Assembly (NCBI GenBank): GCA_024803745.1
Contig: JANJXV010000013.1
Coordinates: 34,018,001 to 34,082,000, forward strand
Direction: 5' to 3'
DNA: 64,000 nt
Source of the DNA: Megascapheus bottae
Lineage: Eukaryota > Chordata > Mammalia > Rodentia > Geomyidae
The translations under genes and the position numbers were made by a program. The notes beneath the pieces were generated by a model. That model had not been told where the DNA came from and searched no databases. It saw only the letters and a program-made list of their open reading frames with translations. Below, in pieces: positions 11,910-24,900 of the stretch (position 1 is the first letter of the stretch; each line of letters opens with the position of its first letter).

Positions 11910-13880
11910 AACTGAGAATCACTGTTGGGTCTGAATTCCATTTAGCTAAGAATGTTTGCATTTGATTTTGTGATGATCTAGAATAAAATAGACTACTGTG
12001 CTGAGATCACTCCCCTCTAAATGATGACATCCCCTTCTTCCCAAATAGCTGTGTTTGGAGAATCAAAAATTGCTCAATGACTTTCAGAACACCTGGTCTA
12101 TTATTGAAACTTAGCAAGCAAATACTACAATAGTCACAAGACATGAATTCAGAGTGATTCTCTGACAAAAAAAAAAAAGAGGACAAATTTACCTTTTTCA
12201 TTTTCTCGTTTGGTCGCCTTTGTTTTGTTGCTATGAACAATCAAATACTCCCTAAATAGCTCCTTTTCAATATGAATCATCACTGTGTCCTTGTTTCCCA
12301 AAGCTGACAAAAACACTCAGATTAAATGTTTATTTACCAATGCTATCAGTTAATCTCAAAATGGCTGTCAAATTTTTGGTTCACTTTTGGTTAACTTGCT
12401 TAGAAGAGAGCAATTTCACTTTAACATTTAGTCATGCAGCAAAAGCCAACAGCAGACCCAAAATTCCAGTTCTGAGAATAATCATGCTGTCGATTGACAT
12501 CTGGATCACCTTAAGGGTATTTGTGAACCAGCAGGAAATAAATTTCTAGAGAAGGCTATAGAGTTGGGGATGGTTGTGTTCGTATTTAATAATAAGCAAT
12601 TTTGAGTTGATAGAAAAATATAGAAATCCAACTTATATATATGAGGCAGTTTCTAATTTGATAAACATGTTCCCGAAGGAAATTATTGGGTTTATTAAAA
12701 GCCTAGGAAGGGCTAAACAGGATTGTGATAATCTATCCTGTAGTCTCGCTGACAATAAACTGCTCTCCAATCCTCTCCAGCCAACCAGAGGTGGGACAAT
12801 AACAAGGGAATACTGGGCTGTTCTTAGTCTAAGTCAGAAAGGCTATGAATTGCCCAAGTATTCAGGCAAGCTCTCATCTACAAAAGAAGTGTCGCTGCCT
12901 TGCTGGCAAAATGTAATGTGTTGATGACTGTTATATTACATCTAAAATCCCATTTACTAGTAATAGAAAAGTTCACGTAAGACTTTTGCCTTGTGTCTCT
13001 CAGTGCTTGATACAACATTGTGTGATATTACCAATTTTCGCTTCAGGCATGTTCACATGCAACAATGAAAACTTCACAAGAATTTGCACATTTGATCCAG
13101 GGTGAAATTATTACATTTTTCATAGCAAATCAACATTTTTTTCAGGCAGGAAAATGAGAGATGCTTTTTACACCTAGAGAAATGCTAGTGTTTTCAAGGA
13201 ATTTTGTGTTTACAAAAAGAAAAACAAAGTTGGCTTTAATGAGAACACCATTGAGACATTCTAAAGAAATCATGCTAAGAAACCTGTTGTCTCACTTTCT
13301 GACCGTGATTCTTGTTTCAATTTCCTGTCATTTATTTATTCCTTCGCTCACTTGATTATACTTACCTAGTTGTACAGTTCCACATGTCAGTTTGTCATCA
13401 TCAGACAACAACACATACACACCACACAATCTTGTGTTTCGCAATTGTTGCCTTCTATGTGGCACAAAAACGCTTGCGAATAACCACATCTATAGCATCA
13501 CACTACAAATGTCCATGAAGGGGAAAACTGTTGTTGATATAACATGTAAAATTTCACCTTCATGTGCAAAGGGAACAGGAATTTATTCATGCAGGCCTAC
13601 TGATGTGCAGACTGGAAGTAAATAGCAGACCTTTTACAGCGATTACCAAGAGTCCCCTTCAGTAGAAATGATGTATTGCCTTCCTCCATCATATTAAAGT
13701 GGAGGATTGAAGAGCAAGCCCAGCTGAGCCATTCTGTACACACCTAGCCAGGCTGCAATTTATATTCAGGCAGAACGGTGAGTGGCATTCAGAGGAAGGC
13801 AGAGAGGAAGAACTTCCGTGTGGAAAATTCCTACCAGGAGCAGGATCAAATGCTGATGCGTCCCTTGTTTGGTGTTTTAA
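11910..13880. other. Repeat-poor intergenic block
   Basis: Nearly 2 kb with no recognisable SINE, LINE or microsatellite, in a window where such gaps are short. It contains homeodomain-type TAAT cores and a TCGATTGACATC site near 12490. ORFs present (for example 12574-12924, plus) show no codon bias or protein resemblance. It is possibly conserved non-coding DNA. Confidence 0.35.
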
Positions 13881-13932
13881 AATAATGTAACTATAACCCC
13901 TCTATACATTATCACAGCAATAAAAAAAAGAA
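13880..13932 (+). mobile_element. Very short L1 3' end fragment
   Basis: TGTAACTATAACCCCTCTAT then ACATTATCACAGCAATAAAA with an A tail. The same core recurs at 15.97 and 44.17 kb. Confidence 0.6.
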
Positions 13933-14140
13933 AAATAATAACAGTTCTTTTCTTCCCAGGTAAATTCTTCTTGTCCTGTTGGACTGATACCTAAAACTGC
14001 TAAGGATCTCTCTTGATGTCTCTTTTGAAAATATTAACCCTGAAGTGATTTTTCTTTCAAAGACTGCAATATATTTGTCTTGAAGTTTTGGTATGGAGGA
14101 TGTTGTCTATGAATTCTGGTTACTGACCACCCATGAGAAA

Positions 14141-14360
14141 TCAGCTAGCTAGGTGTGGTAATGCATGTTTGTAATCCAAACTAAGTGGACGGCATAGGTA
14201 TTGTGATCCGAGGCCAGCCCCAAACCAAAACATGTGAATTTACCCGAAAAATAAAGAAAGTAGAAAAGGATTGGAATGTGTGGCTTAAGTGGTAGAGTAC
14301 CTTCATAGCAAGCATGAGGTCCTGATTTTAAGCCCCAGAGCTATACACCAAGAAAACCCT
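14141..14360 (+). mobile_element. B1 + ID-like composite SINE
   Basis: B1 start CTAGGTGTGGTAATGCATGT, then the ID-like half GGCTTAAGTGGTAGAGTACC and an A-rich end. Forward orientation, diverged. Confidence 0.75.
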
Positions 14361-14751
14361 CATAATAAAAGGAAACCACATCGCTTCCCTTTCAAGAACT
14401 GTGCCTCATAGAGGGGCTTGAATGGGAAAAACTGAAGAGAAATTAGAAACAAAATACCAATTCATGAAGCAATCAATAGCCATCAGGCCTTTCAGATCTT
14501 TTTTAGTTTTATTATTTTTTTAAAAAGTACAATATTGTTCATTGTGATATTTACATGTATGAGTAAAATGACTTTTGATTGTGGTCACCCTCCAATTACT
14601 CTTTCTTATTACCCTTCATCCACCTCTAAAAATAGTTTTAATGTGTCTCATTCTATTTTAATGCATGCATATAATATACTTAAGTCATTTTTCACTCTAT
14701 CACCTTCTCTTTTTCCCTCCTCCTTGTTATATAACTACAATAGTGCCTATT

Positions 14752-14753
<2 letters not shown>

Positions 14754-14821
<68 letters not shown>

Positions 14822-14827
14822 TTCTCT
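14754..14827 (+). repeat. (CT)n microsatellite
   Basis: About 74 bp of CT with TTT interruptions, at the tail of a reverse SINE. Confidence 0.97.
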
Positions 14828-15017
14828 TTCCAATCCTGGGATGTGAACTCAGGGTTTGGGCACTGTTCCTGAGTTGCTTTTGCTCAAGGCTCGCACTCTA
14901 CCACTTGAGCCATAGCATCACGTCCACCTTTTTATTTCTGTGGTATTGAAGAATAGAATCCAGGGCTTCAGGCATGCTAGGCAAGTACCTCTACCATTAA
15001 GCCATATTACCAGTCCA
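14828..15017 (-). mobile_element. ID-like dimeric SINE, diverged, with (CT)n tail
   Basis: Reverse dimer (CACTCTACCACTTGAGCCAT, GCATGCTAGGCAAGTACCTC). The (CT)n array at 14754-14827 occupies the tail position. Confidence 0.82.
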
Positions 15018-15391
15018 ATAGGGCCTATTTTATATTCATGTTTTTATTTTTCTTTTGTTTTGAAAATTTTAGGTCTAGATTCTATACAGCAGAGAAACCA
15101 AGCAATATTTGTGCTGAGTCTGTCTTATTTAGCTCAATATGATTCTTTACTTTTTAATTAGTATATGTGGTATTTTAACAAGAAATTTGGAAAATAAAGG
15201 AAGCCAGAAAATGCCATCTGGGAATCAATTTAGGGTTAGGTAGTCAAACAGTCTAAAATAGACCATCAAATATTTTGTATGTATGTACATCCACACACAT
15301 ATCTGCAGAGGTTTGTGGATATATCTGTATATATACATGCATATACGTATAGTATATAAATTGATGTATATTTTATGTTACTGGATTACAT

Positions 15392-15789
15392 TTTAATAAA
15401 TTACATGTTAATAACAACTAGTAGTTTCTACTTTTTTTCATGGAAAAAGTACTCCTAACTTATGTTATTTGTTGGTATTACTTTTAGTGGTTTCATTACC
15501 TTTCCAGGAGCATATCTGAGGCATTCAATAAAACTTTGGTGTCAAATATGAAAGGTAATAACCTTTAAAGGAAACTGTGTGAGACCTAGCAGTGTGCTCA
15601 GTGGAAGAATGCATGCCTATTGTACTGTATTTGATTCCCAACAATGAGAGAGAGAGGGGAGAGGGAGAGAATATGAAATTAAAAGGGATAATCATATAAC
15701 AAGTATATGAATATGTAAATATTCAGCAAAATATGTATACTAGCAAAATACACAAATAGGATGATTCTGATTGAACATTAACTTTGTAT
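15392..15789 (-). other. DCDC1: Probable DCDC1 3' UTR
   Basis: AT-rich sequence directly after the stop codon. The first poly(A)-signal-like hexamer on the minus strand is ATTAAA at 15392-15397, about 395 nt past the stop. An AATAAA lies at 15043-15048. Neither can be confirmed as used. An old ID-like copy (about 15580-15645) lies within the UTR. Confidence 0.4.
15578..15650 (+). mobile_element. Degraded ID monomer
   Basis: CTAGCAGTGTGCTCAGTGGA then TTTGATTCCCAACAATGAG, followed by a GA-rich tail. It lies within the probable DCDC1 3' UTR. Confidence 0.55.
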
Positions 15790-15905
15790 CTAGAACAGAG
15801 ACAGTAGCTTTGTGGGTGGTGACACTGCAATGTCTGTGGCTTGAGGACCCTGCTGTCTTCGGGTTCTGGCATAATTTGCTTTGATCTCTGTCAGTTGCTT
15901 TACCT
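15790..15905 (-). CDS. DCDC1: DCDC1 terminal coding exon with stop
   Basis: 116 bp of coding sequence after the acceptor TTTTTTTAACAG, phase 1 to stop. It encodes [20 protein letters not shown] and a tail ending in [10 protein letters not shown], then TAG at 15790-15792. The acceptor tract is A/T-mixed but in the right phase. The basic YARTRRQQ stretch is the last charged element of the protein. Confidence 0.9.
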
Positions 15906-18900
15906 CTGTTAAAAAAAGAAAGTTTTTATCAAGTTTCGAGAAATGATGTACACACCACCTGAAGAATGTAACCTTAACCCCTCTATACATTATCCGGATA
16001 ATAAAATACAAAAAGAAAGAAAGAAAAAGAAAAGAAAGAAAGAAAGGAAGGAAGAAAAGCCGGGCACGGCTATAATCCTAGCTACTCAGGAGGCTGAGAT
16101 CTGAGGATCAAGGTTCATAGTTAGCCCCTGGCATAAAAGAACTTGGGACTCTTATCTCCTGTTAACCTCTGGAAAATGGGGAGGGGGGCTTGGCTCAAGG
16201 CTAGGGATATAGCCTTGAGCTGAAGAGCTCTGGGACCGTGCCCAGGCCAAGTCCAAGCCATATGACCCCCACAAAAAAGAGAAAAAAATTGAGAAACACA
16301 TCAATGAATTTACTAAAAATAATTAGAAGCCCAGGAGGATGAAAACCTTAAAGAACCCTCCAACTCTAGTCTCTCATTACACCATTGGCTTGTCCATCAC
16401 ATCAGATATATTTTAAGATCCTTTAGGTTTTTATTGCATGGAAGGGCATCTTTCAAGTCTTTTGATGAAGCCTAAATTGGAAGCTAATCTAGGAGTACTC
16501 TAATAATCAAACCCTCTCCCCCTGAAAAAGAAAATGGGAATGCAAACACCATTCAAATTTTATGGTATAAAACACTGTTTCATTCAGTGTTTGTATAAAA
16601 GAAAGCATTCTAATATTATTGATTTGTTTTTCTGAAACACAATGTGATTATTTGATGACTCAGCCCCACCTGCTAACTGTCTTTTGACATCATAAATAAA
16701 AATAATTATGGTGAGTTTAGTCTTCAAGCTCCCAAGCAGTCTTATTTTTTAACTACATACTTTGCCAGTACAGAAAAAACATGTATAGAATGATACATTG
16801 TTTAGATGTCGCTCAAGAAGTATATACATTTCTCTTGCATCCTTTATTAAAGCCTTTTTAATATTTGAATTTCCATTTAAATTGATTGCTTCTACTGAAA
16901 TTTTAGGACAAATATAGTAAGTTTCTGAAGAACAATTAAGTTAGATTTTGCATTCAATAATATTTCCTAAAATATGTAAGCCTCATTGGAAAGAATGCAG
17001 GCAAGTGGGGAAAGCCCTAAGCCCTTTCAGGATGAGGAAAATAGTGAGGCACCTACTTTCATAGGAAATGAATTGTCTTTCACAGCATAGTCATGAGTAT
17101 GAGTGTGTTCGCAGAACAGAAGATGCAGAGGTGACCATTTGTCTACAGAGACTTGTTCCCAAGGCCAGCAGAGTAAACATAGAGAATAGGAGAGGGTGAC
17201 CGGCATGTTTCTGGGAATGCAGCCTAGATCCCACTCTGTGGTTTGGGCACTCTTTCAGCTAATCTGCCTGATGCATAATTAGCTTTATTTATCATACAGG
17301 CCCAGTGAACACAATATGGCAAGGAGAGTACAGTACAGGTGACAGAAGCTTGTCCTAAGAATGTGGAAGACCAAGCAAGCACAATGAAGGGACTCGGAAG
17401 GGTTTTTGTTTGTTTGTTTGTTTTGTTTTTTACTGAACCATTCCTTTGCTTACTTTTCAACTGACTTCATATGCACTCCTGTTCTCAGACTGAAAACTCT
17501 CCTAGGAAAGGAAGCCTGGGATATGCACTTTGAAAACAAGAGAAAAGCTCTCAATTAATATTTATTAATGGTGGGAATTCTTCTAAGCAACCAAGAAGGC
17601 TACTTAGAAAGATCACCAGAACTGGTGTGATGGGTGATAATGGATGATGAGGACAAATAATACAGACTGGAGCCTGTCTGTGATGAGGACAGAACAAAAG
17701 AAATATTTGGGGAAACCCTCAGAACTATGTCAGATATCCCAATAAATCTTTCCTCGTCATTTTTTAAAACTTCATTCCTATACTTTTTGTCTCTTCCAAG
17801 CCAATGATAAAAATATGCCTGTATTAAAAGTATCTGGATAATTCCCTTACATACAAGACAATAATAATTTCATGCTATCTTTTAAAAAGACAAAAATTCG
17901 GGCCGGGAGTTTGGCCTAGTGGTTAAAGTGCTTGCCTCGCATGCATGAAGACCCGGGTTCGATTCCTCGGTACCACATACATAGAAAAAAGCCGGAAGTG
18001 GTGCTGAGGCTTAAGTGGTAGAGCTCTAACCTTGAGAAAGTCCAAGGACAGTGCTTAGGCCCTGAGCTCAAGCCCATGACTGGCAAAAAAAAAAAAAAAA
18101 AAAGACAAAAATTCTAGGACCTTTTATTATGGAAATACCAGTTAATTAATTCCTAATCTTGTTAATTTCCTATTGAAGTAAAGTTCTATGGGATTTCCCG
18201 AAAATTATGTCTCTGATAATATATACTTACTTATAGGAAGGGGCATTATATTTCTCAGTATAAACAAGACAAAAGTGTTCTTTCCATTTCTGTCATTTAT
18301 CAGAAAAAATCATTAAGGAATAGAACAAGATAATGAGCATAGCACATATTTACTCATGACTAAGGAATTTGTGTTAATAAGATACTGTTTAAAATATTTT
18401 GAAAAGTAGGAAATCACTAGAGTCTCACTTTCCTGGGGGTTCAAATGAGATCCTCTTAACTATTTCTACAAAACAGCCTGAGTAAGGGTCAAGACAGATT
18501 TGTTAGAACAGCACATAGACATGTAAACTGAATGGTTTTCTTTGCCTGTCCTGGGGCTTGAACTCAGGGCCTAGGCACTGTCCTTGGGCTTTCCTCAAAG
18601 CTAGAGCTCTACCACTTGAGCCATGGCACCACTTCTGGCTTTTCTATGTATGTGGTACCAAGGAATCAAATTCAAGTCTTTGTGCATGCTAGGCAAGCAC
18701 TCTACCACTAGGCCAAACTCCAGGGCCTGTAAATTGAAATTTTATAACACAGTGGAGGAGCAGTGAGGAGCACAATCATTGAAAGTTGTCATAACAAGAT
18801 ACAAAGTTCAATTCATTCTTTTTTAGTCCTTGAATATCTTGATGGGAAAGAAAGTTCTATCCATACCTTGTGGGGATATAAAACCATGCCCTGTAGACAC

Positions 18901-21900
18901 ACAGAGGATCATGTCTCGCTCTACGTCGTCCCATGACTGAACCAGCTTTCCACTTGGGGTGTACAGGGTTCTGGCTGGGTGGGGAATTTTGAGCCGAGAG
19001 GAGCAATTGTCAAGTAGCTGAAATTCAAAGTATTAAAAACAATCAACAGTCTTAGGAGAACAATTGCATTAAGGTGAATGTTTACTCACAACAGCTAGGA
19101 ATAGATACCAAAGGATGAAAAGAAGGACTATAAAGCTCCCTATATTGCTTAAACAGGAGGATCTTCAGTGAATTCTTTTTACATCTCTATTCTTCCATAG
19201 AAAAAGACATGGCTGTCTGACATATTCCTAAATATAGCAAATCCTGGATTGAGAATCTGGACATCATAATATGCTTGATCCTTCCTGTTTTCCCTTCTTT
19301 CCTTCCCTGCCTTGCACGTTTCCTCCCTTGCTTGCTTCCTTCCTCCCTTCTCTCCCCGCCCCCCAACTCTTTCTTTCTATGACCAAGAAACTGGAATGAT
19401 CAAAAGCGGCATTAGAAACACAAACACAACTACATAGACATAAAAATTTATGACTGTAGGCATAATGTTTTATTACATAGACTAACATGTATCTGTGACA
19501 TACAAAACCTCAACCTAATTTTAATTATGTTCTAAAAGTCTAAGTGCCAGTGATTTATATAGATTCTCTTCTTGAATATTTGCTTAACATGTCCTTTGAA
19601 ATATGATGTAAAAATCAATGTTAATAAACTCTTTAATAAAAAAAAGAGTGATGAAGCCCATCTCTGTCACTGTGAAGACTTTGAACAAAATAAATACATA
19701 TAAAAGGTTTTATTTATTTATTTATTTTTGGTCAGTCGTGATGCTTGAACTCTGGGCCTGGGCGCTATCTCTGAACTCTTCAGTTCAAGATTACCACCCT
19801 ACCGCTTGAGCCTCAGCACCACTTCCAGTTTTCTAATGATTAATTGGAGATAAGAATCTCAATGGTCTTTAGTGCCCAGGCTGCCTTTGAACGCAATCCT
19901 CAGATTTCAGCCTCATGAGTAACTAGGATTACAGGAATGAGCCACTGCACCCAGCTAAAAGGGTTGTTTTTCTTTAATCCAAACTTTTTTACTATATGAA
20001 TTTCAATTTTCATTAAATTTAAAACCACCTGTAAGGACCTATTTCAACTTCTGTCAGTTTTTCCTGAAATACTCATAAAAGCAAATGAGAGACACAGTGT
20101 CAATTACACTAGAAAAGCTAGCCCAACCTGAAAATAATTCTATTTAAATAATGTGAGTAAGAAAAAGAAAATACGAGTAAAGCTTTAAGACAATATAATC
20201 GATGCAAGCCAGATAACAATGCATGGTTTCTACAAATTTTGTCTGACTGACATGGTTTTTTCAGAGAGCCACAGGCCTTCCAAAATGCAGGAGCAATACT
20301 TCTGTGTAGGCATCTATTTGAAGGCTACAATAATACCACAATGCAATGGGGCATGGACAGACAGATCAGGCATTTGATGTTTACCTTGCATGCGGAAAAT
20401 AAATTAGAAATATGCCTCAAGATAGAAAGAGTAGTAGGGTACTGAATAGTGGCTAAATACATAGCCTGCCCTGGAGCAGGCTTTCTAAGCAGCTCTACTC
20501 ATGCTGGGTAATAGCTAGTTTGCAGCAATACGTGCATGTGCCCCCCAGGGAAAGGACTCCAGATCCTCAGTAGGTGTTTAAGGTCACTAAAGAGAATGCC
20601 CAAAAGTTCCTCTTTGTACAACAAGATATCAGAAGAAAAATTTATAATAATGAAAATGTGAGGCTTATGTAAACATTCAACAACATAAAATGGTACACTG
20701 CAATTGGCGGTGAAGATTTTGGAAAACCTTTATAACATTAGTGCAGTTTGGTGGTGTTCCATTCAAATTTAGTTTAACATGGCTTCTATAAACACATTCT
20801 CTGGAAAAATGAGATGATAATGTTTAAAAGGGAAAAGAGTGCAGAAAAGAAGGCAGAGACAATAATGACAACGATGACAATGACCATGATAATAGCTAAA
20901 ATGTATGGACGCATTTCTATAGACCCAGTGTTTGTCTAAAAGTTCTGCAGGACAATCTGATTGTACTCTATAGAAATAATTGTTATCCGCCTCTAAATGA
21001 TAAGAAAACTAGAGAAGGGAGAGGTTATAAATCACAACCAAGACCACATTGCTAGTAAGAGAGGAGCTCATGTTAAATTGGAACAGAGATTTGCATGAAA
21101 AGAGGCTAGATGAGGAACTAAAAGCTTCTGTGTTGCAGAAAATCAAATCAGTATTGGAAAGAGCTAGGTTGAGAAAATTCTCATAGGATGCAGAGAACAT
21201 ACTAGAGGTAAATTTATGAGAGTTAAACACCTGGAATATCAAGATATCAGATATCAAACATACAAAAATACTGTAGTTACTGGAAACAAAGCCACAAAAA
21301 AATAAACAAGCAGTTATTTTTAAAAACGAAGATGGCGCTGAGACAATAGGGACGCTGCCTAGCTCTCTTTCTCAAAAAGAGAGAACCAGGGAGTCCCACG
21401 AGCCAACTACCTTAAGAAATCCACAACAACAAACTCAAAAAGCAACGGAGAAGGACTTAAACCGGAAAAGAAATCCAGATAAAGCTCACATCCAACTTTC
21501 TCAAAGAATTCGGAACGCGAGAACCCCTCCCCACCTCTCGCTGCCTGCTCTGAGCCACGAAAAGTGGCCGGGCAGCCCCCACCCACACAAATCAGCATAG
21601 GACCGGGCAAGCAAGCCTCAGAAGCAGCGGAACCCAGACGCGGAACCAGAACAGCAAGCAGCAGAACCCAGACGCAGAACACAGGTGGCGGAGGAGACCC
21701 GAGGGGAGCACCACACCCAAACACGGTGGAGCAACCACAGCCAAACGCAGAGGCCCAGCGGGTCCCCAAACCCATCAGGAAAGCAGAGCTGGTGCCAAGT
21801 AATAGAACTTAAACCCCTCCACCCCACCCGAGAAAGACCGGCAGGAGCAGAGGGGCAAGGAATTTAGAATCCTGTCCCTTCCCTCAACAGCCCCCTTCCC

Positions 21901-24900
21901 CAGGCCATTGACTGGAGACTGACAGGCAGGCGGGTGCTAAGACCCAGCACCCCACCAGGTGAGGCAGAGTTGACCCAGCCCCCACCCGCCCAACAGGCTC
22001 CTCTCCCAGGCCTCTGACTGGAGTCGGACAGGTGGGCTACACTAAGACCCAGCACCCCACCAAGGGAGGCGGACCTGTCCCAACTCCCACCCGCCAACAG
22101 GCTCCTCTCCCAGGCCATTGACGGGAGACTGATAGGCGGGCGGTCGCTAAGACCCAGCACCCCCACTAGGGGAGGCGGAGGTGTCCCAGCTCCCACCTGC
22201 CCAACAGGTTCCTCTCCCAGGACACTGGGTCTGGAGAGTGGGGGGCATTGAGACCCTGCCTTACAAAAGTGGGTGGGGTGTGCGGGAAAATAGGGGCCAG
22301 CATCTGTCCCCCTCAAATCTTGAGCCGGTCATCTTCCAGCTGGTAATCCTGAGCAAGACAGCACCGAGGGGCCCCCACAGTCACAGACTCCTGGCCAAAG
22401 CGGCAGAAACACAGCAGGGAACTGAAGGGCCCACCAGCAGCCAGGCTCACCTTCTGAGAACCAGAAAGGCAAGGCTCCGCCCTTGGAGCCCACGTCCTCA
22501 GCTGGGCACTGCCCCTGGGAACAGAGCACACACCTGCTGGTCCTGCTGAGAGCCCCTGGAAACTCCCAAACCCCAGACCCTTGGCCGGGGGCTCGCCCAT
22601 GGAAGCAGCACAGGAAAACCAACCTTCTGTCCATCACACTCATACTGAAGCTCGCAGATCCATCCCATGGCCCACTGTGAGGCCACTGGATGGGCTGAGA
22701 GCTAGTCGTGCAGCAACACATAAGTTTTATCTAATACTTTCCAAACTTTGTACTCAAATACACTACCTGCTTACCAACTTAGGTCAGTTATCCTTACGCT
22801 ATACCTTTTCTTCATTACTATAATAATCGTACACTCCTACATTATTCCTCTTGTACATCCCCTGTTCTCTCTCATACTATTTTTCTATCTCTGGTCCTCT
22901 GTTCATCTTTCAACCCTTATAATGCATGGATCTACACTTGATGGCTGTTGAGCAATACTATATATCTAGGTGTTCAATTATACTCTAGGTCCAGAGGAAT
23001 CAATAGAGACCAAAGAAAGGATCCTAAAGGCAGCCAGGGAGAAGGGATCAATCACCTATAAAGGCAAACCAATCAGAATAACCCCAGATTTCTCAGCAGA
23101 GACCATGCAAGCAAGAAGTGACTGGAAGCATATATGTCATGCCCTTAAGTCAAATAACTACCAACCAAGAATACTGTACCCAGCTAAGCTCTCATTCATA
23201 ACTGAGGGAACAATAAACACATTCCATTCCAGGGAAAAGCTGCAACATATGTAGCAACCAAACCAACATTACAAAAAATTCTCAAAGATGTTCTACACAT
23301 AGAAAACCAACATAAATGCAATACAGAGAAAGAAATGGCACCTAAACATCATACCATCTAAGTACCACAAGAACTGTCAAGACACAGGCCCTAATGAAAG
23401 CTTTTAAAAATGGTAGGAACTAATAAATATCTCTCAATTCTAACTCTCCATATCAATGGACTTAACTCTCCAATTAAACGGCATAGTCTGTCTAGTTGGA
23501 TCAAAAAGCAAGATATGTCATTCTGCTGTCTTCAAGAGACACATCTTACCCAAAAAAACAAACACTTTTTGAAAGTGAGAGGTTGGAATAAACTCTATCA
23601 AGCTAACGGCCCCCCTTAAACAGGCTGGAGTTGCCATCCTCATATCAGATAAAATAGACTTCAAACTAAAATTAGTGAGAAAAGACAAAGAAGGTTACTA
23701 CATACTTCTAAAGGGATCTTTCCTCCAGGAAGACATAATGATCCTAAATATCTACACACCGAATCCCAGAACTCCGAACTTCATCAAGCAAATTTACTTT
23801 CTCTTAAACCATACATAGATCGAAACACAGTGATTGTTGGTGACTTTAACACAACACTCTCACCTATGGACATATCAACAAGGCAAAAACTCAACAGAGA
23901 AACCTTAGAACGGAACAACTATATAGACCAACTAGATCTACCAGACATCTGCAGAATAATCTACGCAGCAACAACACAATATACGTTTTTCTCAGCAGCA
24001 CATGGAACATTTTCCAAAATAGACCACATCTTAGGCCATAAAACAAACCTGGACAGATTCAGAAACACTGAAATTATTCCATGCACACTCTCAGACCACA
24101 AAGGCATCAAATTAGAACTGAACACACATCTCCACCAATGAAAACCCTGTAACTCATGGAGACTGAACAACACATTGTTGAATCACCAATGGGTCATCGA
24201 AGAGATCAGAACAGAAATCCAACAGTTTATGAAATTTAACAATAAGGAGCACACAAAATACCAGCTCCTTTGGGACATGGCAAAGGCAGTACTCAGAGAA
24301 AAATTTATAGCTCTGAGTGCCTATAACAACAAGATGGAAAAATCACAAACCAACAAGTTAGTGTGACACCTTAAGCTCCTGGAAAAAGAGCAACAAACCA
24401 ACCCTAATCCCAGTAGAAGAAAGCAAATAATTAAAATCAAAGCAGAAGTAAATGATTTGGAATCCAAAAAATCTATAGAAAGAATCAACAAAACAAGCAG
24501 TTGATTCTTTGAAAGAATTAACAAAATTAACAAACCCTTAGCAAATCTTACCAAAAAAAAAGGATACCAAAATAAACAAAATCGCAGACGAAAATGGTAA
24601 TATCACAACAGAAATTACCAAGATCCAGAGTATTATGAGGGAATACTTCTCAAACCTTTACGCCAACAAATTTGAGAATCTAGAAGAAATAGATGAATTC
24701 ATAGCCAATATTAACATACCCACACTGAACGAAGAAGAACTATCCCAACTAATCAGGCCTATTTCAAGCACTGAAATAGAAATGGCAATAAGAGACCTTC
24801 CACCTAAGAAAAGCCCAGGGCCAGATGGATTCATCGCTGAATTCTATAAGGTCTTCAAATGAGAACTCACACCAATACTCCTTACGCTCTTCAACGAAAG

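Noticed and set aside
12574..12924. 116-codon open frame on the plus strand
   Set aside because: It lacks any recognisable protein feature, has no codon-usage signal by eye and has no neighbouring exons. It is more likely non-coding DNA with few stops.
21407..22721. Several overlapping ORFs of 60-150 codons on both strands
   Set aside because: They arise from the GC-rich tandem 5' UTR of the L1, where stop codons are rare.
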